Assembly (NCBI GenBank): GCA_001510135.1
Contig: LFER01000044.1
Coordinates: forward strand, 1 to 58,853
Source: Alphaproteobacteria bacterium casp-alpha6
GTDB taxonomy: Bacteria; Pseudomonadota; Alphaproteobacteria; Rhodobacterales; Rhodobacteraceae
Direction of reading: 5' to 3'
DNA: 58,853 nucleotides
Shown here: positions 26,029 to 34,592 of the stretch, piece by piece
Position numbering within the stretch: position 1 is the stretch's first letter
Layout: each line of letters opens with the position of its first letter
The notes under the pieces: generated by a model
Seen by the model: only the letters and a program-made list of their open reading frames with translations
What the model was told of the DNA's origin: nothing
The model's database searches: none
Translations under genes and position numbers: made by a program

Positions 26029-27078
26029 ATGGCCGAAATACAGTTACGGCAAGTTTCTAAACGGTGGGGTAATTTTATTGGGGTGGACGGTTTTGACCTA
26101 ACCATCGCAGATAAAGAGTTTCTTGTTCTTCTTGGACCTTCAGGATGTGGCAAAACAACGACGATGCGTATGATTGCAGGGTTGGAAGATGCAACCGACG
26201 GGGACATATTTATTGACGGGGCACGCGTGAACGATCTGGAACCCAAGGATCGTGATGTGGCGATGGTGTTTCAAAGTTATGCGCTTTATCCCAACATGAA
26301 TGTCTATGAAAATATTCGCTTTCCCCTGCGCGTGCGCGGGATAGACCCCAAAACCCATGATGAAAAAGTGCGCCGCGCTTCTGCCATGGTAGAACTGGAC
26401 CAATTTTTGGAACGCAAGCCCGCACAATTGTCTGGCGGGCAACGTCAGCGAGTGGCGCTTGCGCGCGCGATTGTACGCGAACCAAACGTCTTTTTGATGG
26501 ATGAGCCCTTATCCAATCTTGATGCAAAATTGCGGGTTTCTACTCGGGCGCAGATCAAAAACCTTTCCCATGAACTGGCGGTGACTACAATTTATGTGAC
26601 CCATGATCAGATAGAAGCGATGACGCTGGCAGACCGTGTGGTTGTGATGGAGAAGGGCCTTGTGCAACAGGTTGGAACGCCAACCGAAATTTATGACCGC
26701 CCGGCCAATACCTTTGTGGCGGGATTTATTGGAAACCCGGCGATGAACCTGATTGAAGGGGAAATTTCCAACGGCGTATTTCGTTCAGAGCACACTGAAA
26801 TAGCGGGCCTTTCCGCAGCGGATGGCAAAGTGACTTTGGGCTTTCGCGCAGAAGACGCGAGCCTCGCCACAGAACTCGGGCAAATCAATACCCGCATATA
26901 CGCTCAGGAACTGTTGGGTGATGCAACAATGGTCTCTGTCCGAGTAAACGGCGGATTGGTTGCGGTAAAAGCTGACAAAAGCTTTAGAGCAAAGATTGAC
27001 GATCCGGTCAGCTTTCGCATCCCGCCAGAAATTTGTCACCTGTTTGATGCACAAACAGGCGCACGTATTGGGGCTTAA
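26029..27078 (+). CDS. ABC transporter ATP-binding protein, MalK/UgpC (CUT1) type
   Basis: A 349-residue ATPase. The nucleotide-binding domain has Walker A GPSGCGKTT (residues about 38-46), signature LSGGQRQR (about 137), Walker B VFLMDEP and the H-loop THDQ. The C-terminal 110 residues form the OB-fold (TOBE) domain of MalK/UgpC proteins. It energises the two permeases encoded downstream. AAGGTG stands 7 nt before the ATG, and operator O2 lies just upstream. First gene of the ATPase-binding protein-permease-permease-LacI run. CUT1 systems usually take up oligosaccharides, polyols or glycerol-phosphate derivatives. Confidence 0.93.
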   Translation: MAEIQLRQVSKRWGNFIGVDGFDLTIADKEFLVLLGPSGCGKTTTMRMIAGLEDATDGDIFIDGARVNDLEPKDRDVAMVFQSYALYPNMNVYENIRFPLRVRGIDPKTHDEKVRRASAMVELDQFLERKPAQLSGGQRQRVALARAIVREPNVFLMDEPLSNLDAKLRVSTRAQIKNLSHELAVTTIYVTHDQIEAMTLADRVVVMEKGLVQQVGTPTEIYDRPANTFVAGFIGNPAMNLIEGEISNGVFRSEHTEIAGLSAADGKVTLGFRAEDASLATELGQINTRIYAQELLGDATMVSVRVNGGLVAVKADKSFRAKIDDPVSFRIPPEICHLFDAQTGARIGA

Positions 27079-27113
27079 CCCCGATGATACCCGCGAAAGC
27101 GGAGCAACTGGGA

Positions 27114-27127
27114 GGTGACATGTCACC
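27114..27127. promoter_or_regulatory. perfect 14-nt palindrome ahead of the binding-protein gene
   Basis: GGTGACATGTCACC is a perfect inverted repeat 24 nt before the binding-protein ATG. As RNA it can form a GGTGA/TCACC stem with a CATG loop. A smaller CCGC-GAAA-GCGG hairpin lies just upstream (27091-27102). It may be an operator or a stabilising 5' hairpin of the binding-protein message. Confidence 0.45.
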
Positions 27128-27150
27128 CCCTCAAACAGGAGAGGGACATT

Positions 27151-28380
27151 ATGTTTCTGAAGAAGGTAGCGCTTGTAAGCGCACTGGCAGTCCTAAGCGG
27201 CACTGCCGTATCTGCCTGCGAGATTTCTGCTCGCGTAAGCGTGGTTGGAAATGAATTTCCTGCCATTCAAACTGTTGGTGCTGAAGCAAAGGCGTGTTCT
27301 GGCGCAGAAGTCAGCACAAACCTTACCAAAGACCACCAAAGCATTAACGTGCCAGGTATGCAGGGCAACCCTGCTGAATACACCTCAGCGATTATTGCAA
27401 ACTCTTCCATCGTCGCTTTGATGAACGAAGACGTTATTCGTCCTCTGGATGATCTCGTGGCAAAACATGGTGCAAATTTGCAATCCAGTCAGCTGATCAA
27501 AATTGGTGGAAAAGTGATGGCTGTTGCGTTTATGGCGAACGCTCAGCACCTAATGTACCGCAAAGATATTTTGGATCAAATCGGTGTTGAGCCGCCCAAA
27601 ACCTACGAAGATATGATTGCAGCGGCCAAAATGATCCGCGACCAGGGCATCATGCAAAACCCAATCGGTGGTGCTTATGCATCAGGTTGGAACTTGGCTC
27701 AGGAATTTAACAATATGTTCCTGGGATATGGTGGATCACACTTCAAAGACGGATCTGCCGCACCAAACGTCAACTCAGACGCCGGTGTCAAAGCGCTTAA
27801 TATGATGAAAGAGCTTTCTGCCTACATGAACCCTGACTTCTTGACACATGACTCAAATGCCACCAACGCCGAATACCGCGCTGGTAACATTGCGCTTTTG
27901 AACATGTGGGGCAGCCGCGCAGCAAGCCAAACAACGACAGATGGCGTGACAGACGCTGTGAAAAACGGACATGCGATTGCTGGCCCGATGACCGTTGGCG
28001 GCGGATCAATTCCGGCGTCTACGCTCTGGTGGGATGGCTGGACTGTGGCCAAGAACATCAGCGACGAAGAAGCCGAAGCCACTTTCGTTGCGATGTCAAA
28101 CGGTATCCGTCCCGAACTGATGGGAAATGAAACCATCAGAACACAGGCGGTTTGGTTGATCGACGGCTACACACCCACAGACGCAGCTATCGGCGTTTTT
28201 GAAGCCGCAAAAATGGGGACAATCCCATACCCAATGCTGCCATACATGGGTTTGATGCATTCTGCGCTCGGCAATGAACTTTCTGACTTCATGCAAGGCA
28301 AAGAATCGGCAGAGCAAGCGCTTGCCGACGTTGAAGCGGCTTATATCGCTGCAGCGAAAGAAAAAGGGTTTCTGAACTAA
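27151..28380 (+). CDS. ABC transporter extracellular solute-binding protein (family 1)
   Basis: A 409-residue periplasmic protein. The ATG at 27151, with AGGAGAGG about 7 nt ahead, gives a clean signal peptide (MFLKKVALVSALAVLSG... cut after SA). The mature part has the two-lobe SBP_bac_1 character of CUT1 binding proteins: NPAEYTSAIIANS in lobe one, IALLNMWGSRAASQ and a tryptophan-rich LWWDGWTVAKN segment that could stack on a ligand ring. It captures the imported substrate for the permeases downstream. A strong hairpin follows its stop codon, as is common when binding protein is needed in excess. Ligand unknown. Confidence 0.92.
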   Translation: MFLKKVALVSALAVLSGTAVSACEISARVSVVGNEFPAIQTVGAEAKACSGAEVSTNLTKDHQSINVPGMQGNPAEYTSAIIANSSIVALMNEDVIRPLDDLVAKHGANLQSSQLIKIGGKVMAVAFMANAQHLMYRKDILDQIGVEPPKTYEDMIAAAKMIRDQGIMQNPIGGAYASGWNLAQEFNNMFLGYGGSHFKDGSAAPNVNSDAGVKALNMMKELSAYMNPDFLTHDSNATNAEYRAGNIALLNMWGSRAASQTTTDGVTDAVKNGHAIAGPMTVGGGSIPASTLWWDGWTVAKNISDEEAEATFVAMSNGIRPELMGNETIRTQAVWLIDGYTPTDAAIGVFEAAKMGTIPYPMLPYMGLMHSALGNELSDFMQGKESAEQALADVEAAYIAAAKEKGFLN

Positions 28381-28395
28381 TTTGTTCAAAACCAG

Positions 28396-28416
28396 CCGGG
28401 GGCGTTATGCCCCCGG
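28396..28416 (+). terminator. intercistronic stem-loop after the binding-protein gene
   Basis: CCGGGGGC and GCCCCCGG form an 8-bp all-G/C stem with a GTTAT loop, 16 nt after the binding-protein stop and 24 nt before the first permease. There is no T tract. Such hairpins usually protect the upstream message from 3' exonucleases or attenuate reading into the permeases, raising the binding protein:permease ratio. Confidence 0.7.
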
Positions 28417-28439
28417 AAAACCTTAATGGATAAAAGACG

Positions 28440-29468
28440 ATGCGGCACAGTACATTCTTTTGGTTTTTCCTTCCTACAGCTCTCGCGATGCTGCTATTTA
28501 TCGCCTTCCCAATTGTATCTGTTGTGATGCAATCGGTTTTCGCCCCCCATCCAGCGGTACTGGTCGAAGTTGAAACATGCACGCCATTGTCAGGCTGCCA
28601 AAGGGAAACCACAATTGACCAAGAGGCCACGCGCGCATTGCGCGAAGCAGAGCCCCTCGGGCGGTTCGTGGGCCTTGATATTTTCACCGACAGAGGCCAT
28701 CTGGCAACAAGTGAAATTAAGGCAATCTGGGCCAATTCATCCACGTGGAACGAAGTGTTTCAAAGGCTCGGAAACTTGCCGTTCTATAGAGCTATGATGT
28801 TTACACTGGTGTTTACGTTCATCGTGACCCCCTTCGTCATATTGCTAGGACTTCTCATTGCGCTCACGGTAAATGCCCTCAATGCGCGCCTGAAGGGGCT
28901 TGTGATATTCTTCTCTCTGCTTCCCTTTGTCATCACGCCACTCATCGGCGCCTTGGTGCTGTTTTGGATGATCGACAGCCGTGGTGTGTTAGGCAGCTCA
29001 ATTCAGTGGATATTCTCTGATCCAAACCTGTCTTTGAAAGCCTCCACAGGTTTAATGTGGTTTTCTCTGATACTTTATGGCGTTTGGCACGCCGCGCCGT
29101 TCGCTTTCGTGATTTTTTATGCAGGGTTGCAGACTCTGCCAAAGGATCAGATCGAAGCCGCGCAGATTGATGGCGCAACCAGACTTCAACAGGTGCGTTA
29201 TGTTGTGGTGCCTCATCTTATGCCGCTTGTGACCTTTGTGGCGCTCATCCAGCTCATGGATAATTTCAGGGTCTTTGAACCCATTGTCGGGTTCAACGCG
29301 GCGGCCCATGCCCAAAGCCTGAGCTGGTTCATATTTAACGATCTTGGTGGTGAAACCCGTCAACTGTCGTCGGCTTCGGCGTCATCGGTTCTGACTATTA
29401 TTGGTGTCGCTATACTCTTGTCTCCGGTTCTTGTCAGAACATGGCGTGATTTCAAAGGAAAAGCATAA
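28440..29468 (+). CDS. ABC transporter permease, MalF-like
   Basis: A 342-residue inner-membrane permease. After an N-terminal helix (FFLPTALAMLLFIAFPIV) there is a large periplasmic loop of about 90 residues (about 40-120), then about five further membrane segments. The ATPase-coupling EAA loop is EAAQIDGATRLQQVRYVVVPHL near residue 240, with one residue change from consensus. The long first loop, containing a Cys pair (TPLSGC), is larger than in most CUT1 permeases. Start ATG at 28440; partner gene begins 1 nt after its stop. Confidence 0.9.
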   Translation: MRHSTFFWFFLPTALAMLLFIAFPIVSVVMQSVFAPHPAVLVEVETCTPLSGCQRETTIDQEATRALREAEPLGRFVGLDIFTDRGHLATSEIKAIWANSSTWNEVFQRLGNLPFYRAMMFTLVFTFIVTPFVILLGLLIALTVNALNARLKGLVIFFSLLPFVITPLIGALVLFWMIDSRGVLGSSIQWIFSDPNLSLKASTGLMWFSLILYGVWHAAPFAFVIFYAGLQTLPKDQIEAAQIDGATRLQQVRYVVVPHLMPLVTFVALIQLMDNFRVFEPIVGFNAAAHAQSLSWFIFNDLGGETRQLSSASASSVLTIIGVAILLSPVLVRTWRDFKGKA

Positions 29469-29469
29469 G

Positions 29470-30351
29470 ATGCAAAGTAATGCACAAAAAAGACCTTTAG
29501 GCCTCCAAATCGCAATTTACACTTTTGCCGGCCTCTGGCTGCTTATGGCTGCCTTTCCCTTTGTCTGGACCGTCTGGGGAAGTTTTAAGGTCGAACTCGA
29601 TTTTTTCTCGATTGCAGACTGGACTTACGCGATTACAGGCGAGCGGACCAAAGCAGAATATGGGCGCCCCTTTACCGGAGCGGGCTATGAGGGCGCCTGG
29701 ATAAAGGAAGAATTCTGGCGCAACGCAATCAATACATTTATCGTGTGCTTTTTTGTGGTTTGCACGTCGCTGACAATCGGGACGCTTGGGGGATACGCGC
29801 TTTCACGCTCTGCATATAAATATACCTTCTTTCTTCTGATTACGGCGCTGATTTTCCGCGCTATGCCGCCAGTCACTTTGGTTGCGGGCTATATGCTGCC
29901 ATTTTTTGAATGGAACCTTTGGGGCATCTTGCCAACAACCATTATTGTTTTGGTCGCAATCAATCAGCCATTCACACTTTGGATGTTGCATTCGTTTTTT
30001 CAAAGCATTCCCAAAGAACTTGATGAAAGCGCCAAGGTGGATGGATGCACACAATTCCAAGCCTTCCGTAATGTCATCATTCCTGTGATGTGGCCCGGAG
30101 TGATCACAACTGGCTTGTTCAGCTTTCTTCTGGCCTATAATGACTTTGCGGTGACATCCATGTTGCTGGCTGAAGAAAATCGCACGATGGTGCCCCAAAT
30201 CGCCGCCTTTCTTGGAACCACTTATACTGAAGGCAATGTTATGTTCGCTGTATCTGCTGTTGTATCTGCAACCGTGCCGCTCTTTATTCTGGTGATGTTC
30301 TTCCAGCGCCAGATCGTCAGCGGATTGGTAGCGGGGGCTGTGAAAGGGTAA
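29470..30351 (+). CDS. ABC transporter permease, MalG-like
   Basis: A 293-residue inner-membrane permease with six predicted membrane segments. The EAA motif reads ELDESAKVDGCTQFQAF near residue 185, with the conserved glycine. I start at ATG 29470, immediately after the preceding permease stop, rather than at an upstream in-frame codon inside that gene. It forms a heterodimeric channel with the MalF-like partner. An unusual periplasmic insertion near residues 40-75 (including TYAITGERTKAEYGRPF) separates the first two helices. The LacI gene begins 3 nt after its stop. Confidence 0.9.
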   Translation: MQSNAQKRPLGLQIAIYTFAGLWLLMAAFPFVWTVWGSFKVELDFFSIADWTYAITGERTKAEYGRPFTGAGYEGAWIKEEFWRNAINTFIVCFFVVCTSLTIGTLGGYALSRSAYKYTFFLLITALIFRAMPPVTLVAGYMLPFFEWNLWGILPTTIIVLVAINQPFTLWMLHSFFQSIPKELDESAKVDGCTQFQAFRNVIIPVMWPGVITTGLFSFLLAYNDFAVTSMLLAEENRTMVPQIAAFLGTTYTEGNVMFAVSAVVSATVPLFILVMFFQRQIVSGLVAGAVKG

Positions 30352-30354
30352 ACT

Positions 30355-31377
30355 GTGTCTGCTCCGTCTCAAAAAGTAACCTCTGCCGAAGTTGCCCTGC
30401 GCGCCGGAGTAAGCCGTTCTGCTGTAAGCCGGGTGTTCACGCCCGGTGCATCAGCATCCAAGGAAACCATTAGAAAAGTACGTACCGCTGCAGAAGAATT
30501 GGGCTACCGGCCCAACATTCTGGCACGCGCGATGGTATCGGGCAAAAGCCGGATCATCGGGTTGGTTGTCGCCTATCTCAACAACCAGTTTTATCCTGAA
30601 ATTTTGGAAAAGCTGTCCAATGCGCTGCGCGAACGGGGATATCACGTGCTCGTTTTCATGACCTCTCGAACCGAGGGCAATATTGATGCTGTCGTGGATG
30701 AAATTCTTGATTATCAAGTAGATGGGATCATCGCTGCCTCTGTCGCGCTGTCGTCTGACTTGTCAGCACGCTGTGAGGCCGCGGGTGTTCCGGTTGTGTT
30801 GTTTAACAGGACGCAGGACGGAGATGCGCTTTCTGATGTTACAACGGACAATTATAAGGGCGGACGCGCTGTTGCAGAGTTTTTGCTGGCTGGCGGACAC
30901 CATAAAATCGGCTACATCGCAGGCTGGGAAGGCGCCTCAACCCAACGCGACCGCGAAGCCGGATTTTTGGATGCCCTTGCGGCAGCAGGGATGAGATTAC
31001 ATGCGCGAGAGGTAGGCAATTTCGTTATGGAAGAGGCCAAATCCGCCGCCCTGCGCATGTTTTCCAATGATCCACCCGATGCCGTATTTGTCGCCAATGA
31101 TCATATGGCCATTGCGGTGATGGACACGCTACGCCATGATTTGCAGCTTCGCATCCCAGACGATGTATCAGTGGTCAGCTATGATGATGTCTCTGCAGCC
31201 TCTTGGCCGGCCTATGATCTGACCACAGTGCGCCAACCTGCTAATCAGATGGTGCGTGAAACAATTGATCTGTTACTTGGGAAAATTGATGATCCCGACA
31301 GTCCCCAACGCCGCATCAAAATTGAAGGTCAATTGATCGTGCGCGGTTCGGCAAGAGTGCCCGAGGGTTGGCGCTAG
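30355..31377 (+). CDS. LacI family transcriptional regulator
   Basis: A 340-residue repressor. The N-terminal helix-turn-helix reads VTSAEVALRAGVSRSAVSRV (residues about 7-26), followed by the hinge region with GYRPNILARAM; the rest is the periplasmic-binding-protein-like effector domain (IIGLVVAYLNNQFY through DDVSVVSYDDV). Start GTG at 30355. It closes the importer operon and probably binds the paired TTGCA-N6-TGCAA operators O1 and O2 at 25936 and 26006, repressing the importer and the divergent SnoaL-like gene until substrate is present. The pairing is inferred from location and operator form. Confidence 0.92.
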   Translation: MSAPSQKVTSAEVALRAGVSRSAVSRVFTPGASASKETIRKVRTAAEELGYRPNILARAMVSGKSRIIGLVVAYLNNQFYPEILEKLSNALRERGYHVLVFMTSRTEGNIDAVVDEILDYQVDGIIAASVALSSDLSARCEAAGVPVVLFNRTQDGDALSDVTTDNYKGGRAVAEFLLAGGHHKIGYIAGWEGASTQRDREAGFLDALAAAGMRLHAREVGNFVMEEAKSAALRMFSNDPPDAVFVANDHMAIAVMDTLRHDLQLRIPDDVSVVSYDDVSAASWPAYDLTTVRQPANQMVRETIDLLLGKIDDPDSPQRRIKIEGQLIVRGSARVPEGWR

Positions 31378-31453
31378 AAGCACCCAAACTGGATTCACCT
31401 CATTCTTCTGCCAAACGGACCCAATATCTTTCAAAGAATCTGTTTTCAATAAA

Positions 31454-31472
31454 TGTATACTTCATGTATACA
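31454..31472. promoter_or_regulatory. TGTATAC operator in front of the GntR gene
   Basis: TGTATAC (31454-31460) is repeated ten bases later inside the palindrome TGTATACA (31465-31472). The second copy lies two bases before the ATG at 31475. GntR-family FCD regulators commonly use TTGTATACAA-like sites, so autoregulation of the GntR-led operon is likely. Confidence 0.55.
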
Positions 31473-31474
31473 AA

Positions 31475-32200
31475 ATGGGTAGTTTGGACGATTCTCTCAT
31501 GGCTCCATCAAAGAAAGACCTGTGTTTCCGCGATCTTCGAAATCGCATCTTGCAACTTGATCTAGCGCCAGGTGCGGACTTGGACGAAACGTCATTTTCG
31601 ACGCATTACGGGTTGTCCCGTACGCCTTTGCGCGAAGTCTTTCAGAAATTGGCAGGGGAGGGCTATCTAAGCATAGAGCCAAACCGGGGTGCTGTTGTTG
31701 CCGCAATGGACCTTTATACTATGCGGCGCTTCTTTCAAACCGCGCCAATTATCTATGCCGCGGTCGCGCGCCTTGCCGCAGAACAGGCCATCCCTGCACA
31801 AATCAAGGCCCTGAAAGACGCACAGACACATTTTATGTCAGCGCGTGCGGCCTCTGACAACGCCGCGCTGGCGCTTTGGAACCATCGCTTTCACGAGATC
31901 ATCGGCGAGATGGCAACCAACCCTTATCTTTTGCCAAGCCTGCGACGGTTGTTGATAGATCACACGCGCATGTCCCATATTTTTTACCGCGCCAAAACTG
32001 CAGAAGACAGCATACGTGTCCTTAGGGCCGCCCAACAACACGACGAAATGATCGAAGCCTTTGCCACTCACAATGCGGAGCTTGCTGTTGAACTGACACT
32101 GGATCATTGGGCGCTCAGCCGTGGTGAGATTGAAAAATACGTCTGGCCGGACCCGCTTCCTGAGACATATATGCAGCCTTTTTCCGGAGACTCCCAATGA
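31475..32200 (+). CDS. GntR family regulator, FadR/FCD subfamily
   Basis: A 241-residue regulator. The winged helix-turn-helix lies at about 15-80 (FRDLRNRILQLDLAPGADLDE, GLSRTPLREVFQKLAGEGYL), and the all-helical FCD effector domain with likely metal-binding His (FHEII, HDEMI) follows at about 90-225. The ATG at 31475 lacks a Shine-Dalgarno site; ATG 31499 is an alternative start. It heads a seven-gene coupled operon and its stop overlaps the DapA-like start (ATGA). FCD ligands are usually small organic acids, so a pathway intermediate is the likely inducer. Confidence 0.9.
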   Translation: MGSLDDSLMAPSKKDLCFRDLRNRILQLDLAPGADLDETSFSTHYGLSRTPLREVFQKLAGEGYLSIEPNRGAVVAAMDLYTMRRFFQTAPIIYAAVARLAAEQAIPAQIKALKDAQTHFMSARAASDNAALALWNHRFHEIIGEMATNPYLLPSLRRLLIDHTRMSHIFYRAKTAEDSIRVLRAAQQHDEMIEAFATHNAELAVELTLDHWALSRGEIEKYVWPDPLPETYMQPFSGDSQ

Positions 32201-33105
32201 AGTTCGAGGGCATCTATACACCGCTGGTCGCTCCCTTTTACGACGACTACACATTGAATAAGGACGCGATGGAGCGCACCGTAAACATGCTGATTGAGGC
32301 GGGGGTGCACGGAATTATCGTTGCGGGCACCACCGGTGAATATTACGCGATGAGCAAAAAGGAACGTGTCTTTTTGATGGGCCTTGCCAAAGAAATGATC
32401 AACGGGCGCCTGCCGATGATCATTGGCACCGGCGCAATGCGCACAGAGGACAGCATTGAATATGCCAAGGCCGCGAAAGATCATGGCGCAGACGCAATTC
32501 TTGTTGCAACTCCGCCCTATGCCTATCCAACAGGACGCGAAATTGCGCTTCACGCTTTGGCAATTGATCGGGCGGCAAATTTGCCTGTGATGCTCTACAA
32601 TTATCCTGGACGAATGAGCGTGAACATGGACGAAGACACCCTTGACAGGTTGGGCCGCTCTGCGAATTTTTGTGCTATAAAGGAAAGTTCGGGGGATCCA
32701 AACCGGCTCCATATGCTTGCACGGGATTATCCCCATATTGCCCTAAGTTGCGGTATGGATGATCAGGCGCTCGAATTTTTTGCATGGGGTGCACGCAGTT
32801 GGGTCTGTGCGGGATCCAACTTCGCCCCAGAAGCCCATATCGCGCTTTATCAGGCCTGTGCTATAGAGGGAGATTTCAGCAAAGGGCGCGCCATAATGTC
32901 TGCAATGCTTCCTTTGATGCGCGTGCTTGAGCAGGGTGGGAAATTTGTCCAATGCATCAAATATGGCCTGACTTTGCGCGGCATTGATGCTGGTCCCCCA
33001 CGCCGACCGCTTCACCCCCTCAACAAAGACGACAAACGCATTCTAGAAGAGGTCGTGCGCACCATGAACAAAACGATTTCGAACATCACCGGAGCAGCGA
33101 TTTGA
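32197..33105 (+). CDS. DapA-family lyase/aldolase
   Basis: A 302-residue TIM-barrel enzyme of the dihydrodipicolinate synthase/N-acetylneuraminate lyase group (PF00701). The Schiff-base lysine is in FCAIKESSGD (near residue 163), the catalytic tyrosine in YNYPGRM (near 135), and the carboxylate-binding GTTGEYY segment near residue 46. Class I chemistry on a 2-oxo acid is likely. Relatives include sugar-acid aldolases/dehydratases and the hydroxyproline-pathway deaminase. It is not the lysine-pathway DapA: the surrounding genes are catabolic. Coupled at both ends (ATGA with gntR, TTGA with the aldehyde dehydrogenase). Confidence 0.88.
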   Translation: MKFEGIYTPLVAPFYDDYTLNKDAMERTVNMLIEAGVHGIIVAGTTGEYYAMSKKERVFLMGLAKEMINGRLPMIIGTGAMRTEDSIEYAKAAKDHGADAILVATPPYAYPTGREIALHALAIDRAANLPVMLYNYPGRMSVNMDEDTLDRLGRSANFCAIKESSGDPNRLHMLARDYPHIALSCGMDDQALEFFAWGARSWVCAGSNFAPEAHIALYQACAIEGDFSKGRAIMSAMLPLMRVLEQGGKFVQCIKYGLTLRGIDAGPPRRPLHPLNKDDKRILEEVVRTMNKTISNITGAAI

Positions 33106-34592
33106 GTGATCTCCTGACACATGAAGAATATGTCGCGCTTGCTCAGGGTGTTGAGTTTCCGCGCTGCCCGTTTATCGACGGCAAGTTTCGCAAAGGCTCC
33201 GGCCCCATGATGGCTACCTGCAACCCCGCAACGGGCAAAGAGATCACAACGATCAGTACCGCCAACATAGATGACGTCAATATCGCTGTGGCCAAGGCGC
33301 GCGAAGCGTTTGATCAGGGAAGATGGGCCAAATTACATCCCGCAGAACGCAAAGACTTGCTGATCCGTCTGTGCAAACTGATGGCAAGAAACCGGCGAGA
33401 CCTCGCGGTCATGGAAAGCCTCGACAGCGGTAAACCGATCCGTGACTGCGAATTGATCGATATTCCCGAAGCCATCCACACAATCAAATGGCACGCCGAG
33501 GCAACGGACAAGCTTTATGATCAGACGGCACCGGTTGGTGATGGAGCGATGTCGGTGATTGTGCGTGAACCCATTGGGGTGGTCGGCGTTGTATTGCCTT
33601 GGAACTTCCCGCTTTTGATGCTCGCTTGGAAAATTGGTCCGGCCTTGTCTGCGGGCTGTTCCGTCATTGTAAAACCCGCCGAACAAACCTCTCTCACGGC
33701 GCTGCGCATCGCGGAACTGGCCATGGAGGCAGGTATTCCAAGAGGCGTATTGCAAGTGCTTCCAGGGGATGGACCCTCTGTAGGAGAACCTTTGGGACGA
33801 CATATGGACGTCGATATGATCAGCTTTACCGGTTCAACAGACACCGGTCGGCGGTTTTTACATTACGCGGCAGACAGCAACTTGAAAAAAGTGGTTCTGG
33901 AATGCGGCGGCAAGAACCCTGCAGTCGTGTTTCAGGATGCCGAACACCTTGATCTTGTGGCAGAAGAAATCGTCAAAGGCGCTTTTTGGAATATGGGCGA
34001 AAACTGCAGCGCCATATCCCGTCTTATCGTTCACAAAGACGTCAAAGCCCCCCTTTTAGAGCTAATTCAAATGCGGTTGAAAGACTGGAAAACCGGCGAC
34101 CCATTGGACCCAGCCCATCATTTGGGGGCACTTATAGACGCTGAACACTGTACCAAAGTCCAGCGCCACCTTGGGAAAAACGCCCTCTCGGGTGGTGTAA
34201 TGGAGGGACCATACCTGCCCCCTACCCTGTATGAAGACAGCCCAAAACACCCCCGTGCCCGTGAGGAAATCTTTGGCCCCGTTCTCTCGGTGATCACTGC
34301 AGACAGCAACGAGAGCGCCATCAACATTGCCAATGACACGGAATATGGACTGAGCGCATCGGTCTTTAGCGCAAACACGCGCTCCGCATTGCGCGCAGCT
34401 CGGGAATTGCGGGCAGGCACGGTGACCGTCAACTGCTTCGGCGAGGGTGACATCACAACACCTTTCGGCGGTTACAAACACTCAGGGTTTGGCGGACGCG
34501 ACAACGGGCTCATGGCACACGACCAATATTGTGAGGTGAAAACCATTTGGATTGATTTATCCGATCCAAATGAACTGGATAAAATTTCATGA
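33102..34592 (+). CDS. NAD(P)-dependent aldehyde dehydrogenase
   Basis: A 496-residue ALDH with intact catalytic features: PWNFPLLM and VKPAEQTSLTAL in the cofactor domain, ELGG-equivalent LECGGKNPAV with the general-base Glu, and the nucleophile Cys in MGENCSAISR. C-terminal TPFGGYKHSGFGGRD is typical of betaine-aldehyde/gamma-aminobutyraldehyde-type ALDHs. The start is a TTG whose last two bases are in the upstream TGA stop (TTGA). It would oxidise an aldehyde released in the pathway, possibly one made by the oxidase or dehydrogenases in the same operon. Confidence 0.92.
   Translation: MSDLLTHEEYVALAQGVEFPRCPFIDGKFRKGSGPMMATCNPATGKEITTISTANIDDVNIAVAKAREAFDQGRWAKLHPAERKDLLIRLCKLMARNRRDLAVMESLDSGKPIRDCELIDIPEAIHTIKWHAEATDKLYDQTAPVGDGAMSVIVREPIGVVGVVLPWNFPLLMLAWKIGPALSAGCSVIVKPAEQTSLTALRIAELAMEAGIPRGVLQVLPGDGPSVGEPLGRHMDVDMISFTGSTDTGRRFLHYAADSNLKKVVLECGGKNPAVVFQDAEHLDLVAEEIVKGAFWNMGENCSAISRLIVHKDVKAPLLELIQMRLKDWKTGDPLDPAHHLGALIDAEHCTKVQRHLGKNALSGGVMEGPYLPPTLYEDSPKHPRAREEIFGPVLSVITADSNESAINIANDTEYGLSASVFSANTRSALRAARELRAGTVTVNCFGEGDITTPFGGYKHSGFGGRDNGLMAHDQYCEVKTIWIDLSDPNELDKIS

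Noticed and set aside
32197..33105. dapA (lysine biosynthesis)
   Set aside because: The gene is locked in a regulated catabolic operon, and the family includes many sugar-acid and hydroxyproline-pathway enzymes.
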